A stretch of 64,000 nucleotides of DNA from Nocardia sp. CDC159 (GTDB taxonomy: Bacteria; Actinomycetota; Actinomycetes; Mycobacteriales; Mycobacteriaceae): contig NZ_JAMRXH010000009.1 of NCBI RefSeq assembly GCF_023740735.1, forward strand, positions 159,470 through 223,469. The letters are read 5' to 3'. Shown here piece by piece: positions 7,725 to 15,777 of the stretch. How positions within the stretch are numbered: the first letter of the stretch is position 1; each line of letters opens with the position of its first letter. The translations under genes and the position numbers were made by a program. The notes beneath the pieces were generated by a model. That model had not been told where the DNA came from, did not search any database, and was given only the letters and a program-made list of their open reading frames with translations.

Positions 7725-8813
7725 TCACACCCGGACGGTGACACGGCCGCGGTTGGCGCGGGCGAACTGTCCGGGCGACTGGCCCTTCCAGGATCGGAAG
7801 GCGGAGGTGAACGCCGAGACGCTGGAGTAGCCGAGGCGATCGGCGACATGTTCGACCGTGAGCCCGGCCAGCAGCAACTCCTCGGCGAGCATGCCGACCG
7901 TCTCGGTGCTCAGCTCCCGGAACGTGGTGCCCTCGTCGGCGAGCCGCCGCCGCAGCGTGCGGACGCTGACATCGAGATCGGCGGCGATGCGGGTCTGGTC
8001 GGCCAGCCCGCCGCGGCGGATGAGCAGCTGCCGTACCCGGCCGCTGATGCCCGCGCGGCCGCGGCGGCGCTGGATCAGATCCGCGCACTGCTGTTCGTAA
8101 TAGCGCTGGGTGGCCGGATTCGCCTGGGGCAGCGGCATATCCAGCGTACTCGCCTGCCACACCATGCAGGAGCGCTCGGCGTCGAACACGATCGAGTCGA
8201 CACCGAGCAGCGTGCCGAACATCTCGTAGATCGGATGCGCGGGCAGGGCCAGTTCGACCCGCATGGTGGGCACCCGCATCGGCAGTACGTCCTGCTGCAC
8301 GGTCCCGACCGCGGCCACATCGCGTTCGAGGACGAACCGGCGCAGATCCTCCGGAACGAAGCGGTCGTCGCGCAGAATCCACACCTCGTCGCCGCGGTCC
8401 TCCATCCAGTGCCTGCCCAGGGTGGAGGCCAGATCGGCGTAACGCAGCCCGACCTCGGCCGCCTGCCGCAGCGTCGCACAGCTCATGATGGCGAAGCCGA
8501 GGACGCCGAAGTTCGGTGCGTGGCAGAGCAATCCCGCCATCAGCCCCAGGCCCGGTTCGTCGTGGACGCCGCGCACGACATTGCGGGTCAGGGTGATCTC
8601 CTGCTCCAGGGTCATCTCGGCGGTGGGATCTCGCAGCTGGGACTCGGTGATCCCGGTGCCGCGCAGGATATCCGGCATCGGCACGCCGCGGGATTCGGCG
8701 AAGTCCGCCAGCAAGGCGGCGCCGTTGGTGGAGCGGAGTCGGAGTGGCTCGTCCGTTGCCCTGTCATCGTCCACAGGAAAATCGTCGCAGAATCCCACGC
8801 TCGCGCGTCCCAT
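7725..8813 (-). CDS. AraC-family regulator with Arabinose_bd-type N-domain (copy 2)
   Basis: Paralogue of the downstream regulator with the same architecture: a sensor domain (LLADFAESRG..., LGLMAGLLCHAPNFGVLGFA) and a C-terminal double helix-turn-helix (LDVSVRTLRRRLADEG, YSSVSAFTSAFRSWKG). The start is uncertain: ATG at 8813 gives 362 residues, the frame is open to 8924, and a GTG at 8774 would give the tightest match to copy 1. None has a strong ribosome site. It is divergent from the aldehyde dehydrogenase at 8992, so it probably reads that promoter region. Confidence 0.82.
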   Translation of the reverse strand: MGRASVGFCDDFPVDDDRATDEPLRLRSTNGAALLADFAESRGVPMPDILRGTGITESQLRDPTAEMTLEQEITLTRNVVRGVHDEPGLGLMAGLLCHAPNFGVLGFAIMSCATLRQAAEVGLRYADLASTLGRHWMEDRGDEVWILRDDRFVPEDLRRFVLERDVAAVGTVQQDVLPMRVPTMRVELALPAHPIYEMFGTLLGVDSIVFDAERSCMVWQASTLDMPLPQANPATQRYYEQQCADLIQRRRGRAGISGRVRQLLIRRGGLADQTRIAADLDVSVRTLRRRLADEGTTFRELSTETVGMLAEELLLAGLTVEHVADRLGYSSVSAFTSAFRSWKGQSPGQFARANRGRVTVRV

Positions 8814-8991
8814 ATTCGCCGATTTGTGGCCCAATGCGTGCTGGTTGGACGACGGTGTTAGCCATACGGTTTCTCCATGCCGCATCGCGATCGGCGCACC
8901 TTTCCGACCCGGGCGTTCGTCCACTTGGCCCGAGTGCTGCGCGATCGCGGTGCGGCCCCATCATCGACGATGCGCCGGAGTGAGCCACCGA

Positions 8992-10290
8992 ATGCTTTCC
9001 GCTCGATCGAATCCCGCCAGCACCGCCTGGATCACCGTCACCGCGCCCGCCGACGGCCGCCTGCTGGGCACCGTGCCGACGGACACCGCCGCGGCGGTGT
9101 ACACCCTCGTCGACCGGCTACGGGCGGACCAATGGCAGTGGCGCTCACTGGGTGTCGTCGGGCGGGTGCACTGGATGACCCGATTCCGGGATTGGCTGCT
9201 GGACAACCGGGACAGCCTGGTGGAACTGCTGGCCGATGAAACCGGCAAGTCGGTATCTGCCGCGGTGCGCGAATTCCGGCTCGGCATGGACGCCCTCGAC
9301 TACTACCGCACCCACGGCGCGGTCTTCCTCGACATGCAGCGGTCACGGCCGCAGGGCGTCCCGAATGTCGCACTGCCCCTGGCCGTCGGATACCGCCCGT
9401 GCGCGGTGGTCGGCGTGCTCGCCGGATGGACCTATCCGCTGGCGGCGATGCTGTTCGACGCGGTGCCCGCGCTGCTGTCTGGATCGGCGGTGCTGCTGCG
9501 GCCCGCCTCGGCGACGCCACTGACCGCGCGCGCCATCGTCACCGGCTGGGCCGATGTCGGTGCGCCGCCGGTGCTGGAGTTCGCGGTCGGCCCCGAGGCC
9601 GGTCCCGCGATGGTGGACACCGTCGACGCGGTGCATTTCACCGGTTCGCCGGAGACCGGCAAGGTGGTGGCGCTGCGCGCGGCCGCGCGGCTCATTCCGT
9701 GTCGGCTCGAATTGGGCGGCAAATCTTCAGCAATCGTGCTGGCGGATGCCGATCTCGATCATGCGGCGGTCGGAATCGCCCTGGGCGGACTGGCCGAATC
9801 CGGACAGAACTGCCACAGCATCGAGCGCGTCTTCGTCGAATCACCGGTCTACGACGCGTTCGTAGATCGGCTGGTCACCGAGGTCACCGCCTTTGCCGCC
9901 GCCGATCCGGACGATCCCGGTGTGGACGTGCTCACCTCGGCCGCGCACGTGCGCCATCTGCGCGAGCAGGTGCGCGACGCGGTGGCGCACGGTGCCACGC
10001 TGTGCGTCGGCGGCGACGGGGCCGGACACGTGTTCGCGCCGACCGTGCTCGCCGAGGTGCGGCCGCCGATGCGGGTGCTGACCCAGCAGACCCTCGGGCC
10101 GGTGCTGCCGGTCGTGCGGGTCGACGACGCCGCGGCCGCCGTCACCGCCGCCAACGAGGGGTGCGGTCCGTGCGCCAGTGTGTGGACCGCCGACGAGGCC
10201 GCGGCGGCGTATGTCGCCGGACGGCTGCTCGCCGCGCGGGTCGGTCACAACGACGTCTCGGTTCACCTCGCCGCGCCCAGCTATACGTGA
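8992..10290 (+). CDS. Aldehyde dehydrogenase family protein, C-terminally short
   Basis: A 432-residue ALDH-superfamily protein. General base Glu near residue 240 (LELGGKSS), nucleophile Cys near 274 (SGQNCHSIER) and the NAD-site FTGSPETGKV are present. Family members are usually 480-500 residues. This one stops after HNDVSVHLAAPSY, just where the conserved PFGGxxxSGxGR segment and the oligomerisation strand should follow, and no other frame supplies them. It may be inactive or monomeric. The start ATG has GGAG 12-13 nt upstream. It faces the tandem AraC regulators. Confidence 0.75.
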   Translation: MLSARSNPASTAWITVTAPADGRLLGTVPTDTAAAVYTLVDRLRADQWQWRSLGVVGRVHWMTRFRDWLLDNRDSLVELLADETGKSVSAAVREFRLGMDALDYYRTHGAVFLDMQRSRPQGVPNVALPLAVGYRPCAVVGVLAGWTYPLAAMLFDAVPALLSGSAVLLRPASATPLTARAIVTGWADVGAPPVLEFAVGPEAGPAMVDTVDAVHFTGSPETGKVVALRAAARLIPCRLELGGKSSAIVLADADLDHAAVGIALGGLAESGQNCHSIERVFVESPVYDAFVDRLVTEVTAFAAADPDDPGVDVLTSAAHVRHLREQVRDAVAHGATLCVGGDGAGHVFAPTVLAEVRPPMRVLTQQTLGPVLPVVRVDDAAAAVTAANEGCGPCASVWTADEAAAAYVAGRLLAARVGHNDVSVHLAAPSYT

Positions 10291-10344
10291 TGTCCGTTGT
10301 CAGAAAGTAGTTCACAAAGGTAGTTCGGAATCGACGAGAGAGTC

Positions 10345-10407
10345 ATGAACAGCTATCCGCACGATGTCCCCGATCCCTTCGATTTCACCGCGGCGGAGGT
10401 GAGATGA
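10345..10407 (+). CDS. 20-codon leader ORF overlapping the next gene
   Basis: ATG to TGA encodes MNSYPHDVPDPFDFTAAEVR. The stop overlaps the next start (ATGA), and GAGAGAG lies upstream of its ATG. A similar overlapping short ORF precedes the paralogue at 27457, so translational coupling is plausible. The peptides are not obviously similar to each other. Confidence 0.4.
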   Translation: MNSYPHDVPDPFDFTAAEVR

Positions 10408-10724
10408 TGGGCGGCTGGCAGGTTTTCGCGGCCACGATGGTGATGGTCGGCATGATGACGGCCGTGGTGCTCGGCGTGCGCCCGCAGCGAATCCCACACG
10501 GGCGCACGGTGGCCGAGATCCGGCAGCGCCTTCTCGCCGAGGCCCTGGTCCCGGCGTCGCTGCCGCCCGCCGCCGAGCCGCATTCCGCACCGGATCATCC
10601 GCTGGCGATACCGGAGGCGCATCGCACCATGCAGCAGCATCTGGACTGCACCGTCACCGATTGCGAGCGCAAGGCCGCGGCGTTTCGGGTCCTGGTCGCG
10701 GCGGGGCGTCTGAAGCCACGCTGA
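10404..10724 (+). CDS. Small protein with conserved H-x5-H-x2-C-x4-C motif, N-terminal membrane helix
   Basis: A 106-residue protein. Residues 5-25 are a hydrophobic helix (VFAATMVMVGMMTAVVLGV). The C-terminal part (EAHRTMQQHLDC, then C, then RKAAAFRVLVAAGRLKP) matches almost residue by residue the protein at 27457-27744 inside the mobile element. The two His and two Cys are conserved and could bind a metal. Function is unknown. GGAGGTGAG precedes the ATG. Genomic context (aldehyde dehydrogenase before, MFS after) gives no clear role. Confidence 0.65.
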   Translation: MMGGWQVFAATMVMVGMMTAVVLGVRPQRIPHGRTVAEIRQRLLAEALVPASLPPAAEPHSAPDHPLAIPEAHRTMQQHLDCTVTDCERKAAAFRVLVAAGRLKPR

Positions 10725-10834
10725 CGACAATTCTTCGCATCATTCCCGACGCGCCCCACGCGCCTGTCGAGAAATCCGCACCGAGCTGGGCAATATGTCG
10801 GCAATACCGGTGATTTCTCGCAGAAGGGGTGCGT

Positions 10835-12814
10835 GTGACGACGTTCGAAACACCGACGCTGCAGTTCTGGCCGGTTCCGGTGCGAGCGCGACGGGAGCGT
10901 CGCACCCTCGCGCTGGTGACCATCGCCCTGCTGTCGTGTGTGCAAGGCATTGATACAGCGGTGCATTCGATAGCGCTACCGCAGGCGCGGCAGGAATTCG
11001 ACATGGGCCCCGGTGTCGCGGCGACGGCCGCCGGTATCGGGGCCCTCGCATCGGCGGCCTGCATCCTGGCCGTGGGCATGATCGGCGACCGGACGGGGCG
11101 GCGGCGGGTGCTGCTGTGCGGCGGACTGGCGGTGGCATTCGGCAGCATGCTCACCGCCTATGCGCCCGATGCCGGGGTATTCCTGCTCGGCCGGGTGCTC
11201 ACCGGAGCGGGGGTGGCCGCCGCGGTCGGCACGGCGCTGGCGCTGGTGCCCGCGCTGTACTTCCGCCACGAACTACCGTGGGTGTTCGGGCTGTGGCTGG
11301 GCATCCAGGCCGTCGGGGTGCTGGCCGGTGGCGTCGGGTTGCAGGTGCTCAGCACCCAAACCCCGTGGCGCAATGGTTATCTGATGCTGGCGTGGCTCGT
11401 GCTGGGGCTGGTGACGCTGGCCTGGCTCGCGGTTCCCGACCACCGCCCCGTCGGTCCGCGGCGCTTCGATGTGGGCGGAGCGCTGTTCGGATCGGTCGCG
11501 CTCGTCGCGGCGCTGATCGCCATCGGGCGCTCGGTCGACTATCGGTGGGACAGTCCGGGCGTATTCGGCACGCTGGCCTTCGCCGTGCTGGCGGGTGCGG
11601 TATTCGTGCGCTGGGAGCGTCGCCGCGGGCGGCCCGCCTTCCCGGTGGCACTGCTGGATTCGCTGCCCTTCGTGGCTGCGTGCCTGGCCGGGGTGGTTTT
11701 CGCCTTCGCCGAGGCGGTGTATCTGTGCCAGACCGCGGTGCTGCTGGCCGACTATGTGGCCGGTCCGGTGCTGCCGGTGGCCCTGGCCGTGGTGCCGCTG
11801 TCGCTGGGCATGCTGCTCGGCGCGGTGCTGGCGGGGCAGGCGCAAGAGGCCGGGACCACGACGCGCGCGGTGCTGGCCTCGGGACTGGTGTGCTGTGGGC
11901 TCGGCTCGCTGACGCTGATCTTCGTCGCCGAGCGGACCGAGCTGTGGCTGTACGCGGCGGCGGGGGCGTTGATCGGATTCGGCCTGATGTGGGCGCAGAA
12001 CGCGCAGTCGGTGCTGATCATGTCGGCGGTGCCGCCCAATGCGGCCGGGGCGGTGGCGGCGGCGAAATTCGGTGTGGCACAGGTGGGTTACGCGTTGGGG
12101 CTGAGCACACTGGCCCCCATCGTGGCCGCGATCCCGACCACGGCCCCGGCCGGTACCGTCCAGGCCGACATCCACCGCTACACCGAGGGCATGTTCGTCA
12201 CCAGCGTGGTGGTGTTCACCGCGGCGGTCGGCGTGATCATCATGGTGTCGGGCAACCTCGCCCGCGTCGTGGTGCGTACCCCGCTGCCGCATCGGCTGGG
12301 CGGCGCGCGGCCGGTGCCGATGCGGCTGTGGTACCGAGGTTCACAGCTGCACGGTGAGCAGGCGGTATCCCAGATCCAGCGTGGCGCGGCCGAGCAGTTC
12401 CGGATGGCGGTCCGCCCAGGCGCCGCTGTCGAGATCGGCGCGCAGCCGGGAAAGCCCTTCGCGCAGTTCGGCTTCCGGGGTCAGGGCGAGCATCGACATC
12501 CCCGCGCGGACGGTCGGGTCGAGATAGGCATGCGGGCGACGCCAGAAGGCGCCGCCGAAGCCGTCGGCACAATCGTGCGGGACCGCGACCTCGCTGACGA
12601 CGACATCGCCGAGGCGTTCGACGAGTTCGTCCAGTGGCACGGCCAGCATGGCGTCGGTCTCGGCCGCGGCGGGCAGATATTCACGCAGCAGCCAGAATTC
12701 CCGGAAGACGCGATCATCCCAGGTCAGCACGACCACACGGCGGCGGGCGATCCGTTTCATCTCCGCCAGCCCGCGATCGAGATCGCTCCAGTGCTGCACG
12801 GTGAGCACCGCTAG
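10835..12814 (+). CDS. MFS drug-exporter-like transporter with long antisense-overlapping extension
   Basis: DHA2/EmrB-like major facilitator. Residues 1-500 show about 14 hydrophobic segments and the motif GDRTGRRRVLL between helices 2 and 3; motif C-like glycines occur in helix 5. The GTG at 10835 has AGAAGGGG 5 nt upstream and is preferred to a GTG two codons earlier. A normal end would be near 12340 (LPHRLGGARPVPMRLWYRG), but the frame runs about 158 codons further, wholly antisense to the methyltransferase gene. This tail is hydrophilic with no recognisable domain. Either the native stop was lost or the real protein carries the tail. Confidence 0.75.
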   Translation: MTTFETPTLQFWPVPVRARRERRTLALVTIALLSCVQGIDTAVHSIALPQARQEFDMGPGVAATAAGIGALASAACILAVGMIGDRTGRRRVLLCGGLAVAFGSMLTAYAPDAGVFLLGRVLTGAGVAAAVGTALALVPALYFRHELPWVFGLWLGIQAVGVLAGGVGLQVLSTQTPWRNGYLMLAWLVLGLVTLAWLAVPDHRPVGPRRFDVGGALFGSVALVAALIAIGRSVDYRWDSPGVFGTLAFAVLAGAVFVRWERRRGRPAFPVALLDSLPFVAACLAGVVFAFAEAVYLCQTAVLLADYVAGPVLPVALAVVPLSLGMLLGAVLAGQAQEAGTTTRAVLASGLVCCGLGSLTLIFVAERTELWLYAAAGALIGFGLMWAQNAQSVLIMSAVPPNAAGAVAAAKFGVAQVGYALGLSTLAPIVAAIPTTAPAGTVQADIHRYTEGMFVTSVVVFTAAVGVIIMVSGNLARVVVRTPLPHRLGGARPVPMRLWYRGSQLHGEQAVSQIQRGAAEQFRMAVRPGAAVEIGAQPGKPFAQFGFRGQGEHRHPRADGRVEIGMRATPEGAAEAVGTIVRDRDLADDDIAEAFDEFVQWHGQHGVGLGRGGQIFTQQPEFPEDAIIPGQHDHTAAGDPFHLRQPAIEIAPVLHGEHR

Positions 12815-13081
12815 CGCGGCATCGACCGAAACCGATTGCAGCGGAAGGTGTTCGGCGACGCCGCGGACCGCCGCGGCCGCGCCCGGCGGCCGCTGCGCGA
12901 GCATCACCGGACTCGGCTCCACCGCCACCACGGTGCGCTCCGGCTCATAGGATCCGGTGCCCGCCCCGATGTTCGCGATCGAGGTCATACCCCGCAGCGC
13001 GTGTTCGATCCGCGCGGCGATGCGCGGATCGGGGCGGCGGGTGCGGGCGTAGGTGCGGCCGGTCGAGTCGTAGCGGGTCAT
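12341..13081 (-). CDS. Class I SAM-dependent methyltransferase
   Basis: A 246-residue Rossmann-fold methyltransferase of the Methyltransf_11 type. Motif I is IANIGAGTGSYE near residue 36, followed by the acidic VVAVEPSPVML and the post-motif region VDAALAVLTVQHWSDLDRGL. The substrate is not readable. The whole 3' two thirds is overlapped antisense by the open end of the MFS frame; family conservation argues this is the real gene there. It starts with ATG at 13081. Confidence 0.85.
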   Translation of the reverse strand: MTRYDSTGRTYARTRRPDPRIAARIEHALRGMTSIANIGAGTGSYEPERTVVAVEPSPVMLAQRPPGAAAAVRGVAEHLPLQSVSVDAALAVLTVQHWSDLDRGLAEMKRIARRRVVVLTWDDRVFREFWLLREYLPAAAETDAMLAVPLDELVERLGDVVVSEVAVPHDCADGFGGAFWRRPHAYLDPTVRAGMSMLALTPEAELREGLSRLRADLDSGAWADRHPELLGRATLDLGYRLLTVQL

Positions 13082-13223
13082 CGCAATATCATGACGCCGC
13101 CGGTCGGGTGAGCAGCGCGGAACGCCGAAGCATCGGTTTGGCGAACATGTCGCTGCCGGTGCGCCATTGCCGGCCTGGCCGAGCGCGTCATGGACCGTGT
13201 GCTCGCCGAGGTCACGACCGGAT

Positions 13224-13246
13224 GAGGAGCGGCCGAGCCGCTCCTC
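13224..13246 (-). terminator. Hairpin terminator
   Basis: A 10-bp perfect stem (GAGGAGCGGC / GCCGCTCCTC) with a CGA loop, ending 7 nt beyond the stop of the minus-strand secreted protein gene. Confidence 0.7.
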
Positions 13247-13252
13247 GCGATA

Positions 13253-14122
13253 TCAGGCGGAGGCCGCCGCCGCGGCGCTGAGCGGCGCGAGGGTCGCGCT
13301 GCCGGTACCGAGCAGCGGGGCAATCGGGCCGAGAGCCGCGCTACCGGACGTCAGGAGCGAGCCGAGCGGGCCGAGGGCCGCGCTGCCGGGCTCCAGCGGC
13401 GAGCCGAGCGGGCCGAGTGCCGAGCTGCCGGTCTCGGCGAGCGAGCTACCGGTGTCGAGGGTCGCGCTGCCGGACTCCAGGACCTTCGTCAACGCGGCTC
13501 CGGCCTGTACCGCGGTGCCGAGGTCGGCCAGTAGTGCGCCGAGATCGGTTGCCGAGCGCGGGTTTTCGGCGGTGGCATCGGCCTCGGCGCAGTCGGCGGT
13601 GGCGGTCTCCTCGGCCGGGGGTGGCTCGGTCGCGGCGCTGCCGGACTCGACGACTCGTGCCACCGTCGCTCCCGCGGTGAGCGCCGCGCCCAGGCTGGTC
13701 AGCAGGGAGCCGAGATCCGTTGCCGCCGAGGGTGTCCGGACGTCGACGTGGGCGGCGGGTGCGGGGCGGTGGTGGGGCCGCGGGGCCGGGCGCTCGGTGG
13801 TGGCGGGTTCGTCGTGCGGCTCTGGCCTCGGCTCGGACAGCAGGGGTAAGCCGGGACGGCTCGGGGGCGCAGGCGCGGTAGCGGTGTCCGCGTCGCCCAC
13901 CGGATCCGCTGCGCGCCTGGGCATCTCGGTGGGGGTGGGGGCCGGAATCGAGGTTTGGTCGGGGATGTCCAGCTGGGACCAGGTCGCGGTGAGGGTCGTG
14001 GCCTGATTCGAGGGAGCCGGACCGTGCTGGGTGGTGATGCCCGCCGTGACCAGCGCCGTCAGCGAGAGCATGGCCAACCGCATCGAACAGAGCGGATTGG
14101 GTCGCGTGCTGTGCTTTCCCAT
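13253..14122 (-). CDS. Secreted Ala/Pro/Gly-rich repeat protein, function unknown
   Basis: A 289-residue protein beginning with a signal-type N-terminus (basic residues, then MRLAMLSLTALVTAG). A Pro/Thr/Glu-rich linker follows at residues 30-115. Two copies of an approximately 33-residue module come next (SAATDLGSLLTSLGAAL... and RSATDLGALLADLGTAV..., each ending VLESGSA or VVESGSA). The end is several GSxALGPLGSLL-like repeats and an SAAAAASA tail. The ATG is preceded by AAGGAAAA. No family recognised. It is divergent from the CAP-domain gene across an unusually AT-rich 238 bp. Confidence 0.65.
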   Translation of the reverse strand: MGKHSTRPNPLCSMRLAMLSLTALVTAGITTQHGPAPSNQATTLTATWSQLDIPDQTSIPAPTPTEMPRRAADPVGDADTATAPAPPSRPGLPLLSEPRPEPHDEPATTERPAPRPHHRPAPAAHVDVRTPSAATDLGSLLTSLGAALTAGATVARVVESGSAATEPPPAEETATADCAEADATAENPRSATDLGALLADLGTAVQAGAALTKVLESGSATLDTGSSLAETGSSALGPLGSPLEPGSAALGPLGSLLTSGSAALGPIAPLLGTGSATLAPLSAAAAASA

Positions 14123-14360
14123 CGGTTGTTTTTCCTTCGTAACGAGTCGATTAGAAGCCCGGAACGATATGCGCACGACAAGATCGAGAATGTGCGGTCG
14201 GGTGGAACAACTATTTCCGGATGGGCGACATCGTAACGGTGCCAGCGGGCCTCTCGGGACGGTTTGCACAATGTTTTAGTGATCATTTGTAGATCTTGCA
14301 CACCGTCTTGTCAGAGTGCTACCGTTACCCAACCGTGATGCTGCTCGTAAAGGGGAATTC

Positions 14361-14855
14361 ATGCGTTCTTCTTCAGCTTTCGACAGATCATTATCGTACA
14401 GTGTCGGATTAATGGCTTTTGTCGCTTGTGTCATTCTTTCGGCGCCTCCTGCCGCCGCGGCGCCACAGGCGCGGTCGGTCGCCGATCGGGTGGTCACGCT
14501 CACCAATGCCGAACGGGCGAAGGCGGGATGCGACCCGCTCCGCGCCGAACCCCGGCTCACCCGGGCCGCGCAGGCGCACGCAGAGGATATGGCGGCCAAG
14601 GGCTTCCTGAGTCACAACTCGTCGCGGGGCGGCCCGGGTGATCGCATTCGGGCGGCCGGGTATCGCGCGCGGATGTGGGCGGAGAATATCGCCGCGGGTC
14701 AGTCCGGTCCGTCCGAAGTCGTGGCCGCGTGGATGCGCAGTGCGGGCCATCGCGCCAATATCCTGAATTGCAGACTCCGGGATATCGGGGTGGGTTCCGC
14801 TCCGGGAAGAAACGGCACGCCGTATTGGGTGCAGAACTTCGCCACATCGCGCTGA
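14361..14855 (+). CDS. Secreted CAP-domain (SCP-like) protein
   Basis: A 164-residue exported protein. A Sec signal peptide covers residues 1-34 (VGLMAFVACVILSAPPAAAA). The rest is a compact CAP/YkwD domain with TNAERAKAGC, AQAHAEDMAAKGFLSHNS and HRANILNCRLRDIGVG. The His/Glu residues of the CAP cavity are recognisable. The start has AAAGGGG 5 nt upstream. CAP proteins are widespread in actinobacterial secretomes; the activity is generally unknown. Confidence 0.88.
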   Translation: MRSSSAFDRSLSYSVGLMAFVACVILSAPPAAAAPQARSVADRVVTLTNAERAKAGCDPLRAEPRLTRAAQAHAEDMAAKGFLSHNSSRGGPGDRIRAAGYRARMWAENIAAGQSGPSEVVAAWMRSAGHRANILNCRLRDIGVGSAPGRNGTPYWVQNFATSR

Positions 14856-14958
14856 AGCGACCGTTGGTTATTGTTTTGTGATGTATTGGCGGTGCGCGCC
14901 CGATCGCCACCCGACATCCACGAGTGGGCGCTGGTGCACCGGGCGGAATTCGTATGGC

Positions 14959-15360
14959 TCAGGGGGTCAGCGGCCTCCGGCGCGGCACCACCCGGCGGTG
15001 GGTGATCCGCCAGCCGTCGGGGGTGCGGCGGACGATGTCCTCGTAGGTGACGCTGGCGACGGCGCCATCGGCCCCAATGCCCAGGCCCTTCGAATGCACC
15101 AGCGCCGCATCGCCGTCCAGCGCCGAGACCACGACATTGGTCACATGATGCGCGAGCGGATTCCCGTCACCGAGTTCGAGGGCCATATCGCGCAGGGCAT
15201 CTCGCCCGCGCACCAGCCCGCCGCCCAGCTCGGTCAGGTTGTACTCCACATCTGCGACGAACACCTCGCTCATCCGCTCGAAGTCACCCGCATCACTGAG
15301 ATGCCCGTGCAATGCCAGCAGTTCGTGAATGGCCAGCCGGTCCGCAATCGAGATCGCCAT
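14959..15360 (-). CDS. SnoaL-like (NTF2-fold) protein
   Basis: A 133-residue alpha+beta cone protein of the SnoaL_4/NTF2 superfamily (ADRLAIHELLALHGHLSDAG, then EDIVRRTPDGWRITHRR). Members are polyketide cyclases, dehydratases or orphan enzymes; nothing here fixes the activity. ATG at 15360 is chosen; a GTG at 15375 is possible, and neither has a good ribosome site. It is divergent from the LLM oxidoreductase remnant. Confidence 0.75.
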   Translation of the reverse strand: MAISIADRLAIHELLALHGHLSDAGDFERMSEVFVADVEYNLTELGGGLVRGRDALRDMALELGDGNPLAHHVTNVVVSALDGDAALVHSKGLGIGADGAVASVTYEDIVRRTPDGWRITHRRVVPRRRPLTP

Positions 15361-15452
15361 GCGCGCCAGTATCACTCGACGGGCGGGGTTAGGGTGGGCC
15401 GGGACGGTATGTGCCGGTCCGATACCCGCCTGCTACCCGGAAGTGAGGCGTC

Positions 15453-15671
15453 ATGGATCTGAGCTCGCACTATTGGAACTTCGCCACTCCGGCCGATCCC
15501 GCGCGCATCGCACGGACGCTCGCCGACAGCGCGCACATTGCCGAGCAGGCCGGGTTCGCGGGCTTCACCGTCATGGACCAGTTCTTCCAGAGGGAGCAGC
15601 AGGCGCCCGCCGACGAGCGGATTCGGCGGTCGGTGCTGGTGACCGGGCCGCCGCTGTCGTCCCTCGCCTGA
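15453..15671 (+). pseudogene. LLM-class oxidoreductase remnant (N-terminal fragment)
   Basis: The first 55 residues (LSSHYWNFATPADPARIART, then AEQAGFAGFTVMDQFFQ) match the start of F420-dependent luciferase-like monooxygenases, which are about 300 residues long. After PADE the similarity ends and an unrelated 15-residue tail reaches a stop. A good ribosome site (GGAAGTGAGG) is still present, so the fragment may be translated but cannot form the TIM barrel. It is followed by the permease gene. Confidence 0.7.
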
Positions 15672-15777
15672 AATCCATCTGATCTTCGGGTGGGTTTTCC
15701 CGCTCGGGATCGGGCTACCGCTGTAGCGAAAGCCGCCTTGACGGCTCGGGCGGCTCGGAACGGGAGAGGAGGCCGCG

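Noticed and set aside
13109..13225. A possible coding remnant ending in AERVMDRVLAEVTTG between the methyltransferase and the terminator
   Set aside because: The end looks protein-like, but no start or family could be recognised and the upstream frame changes character.
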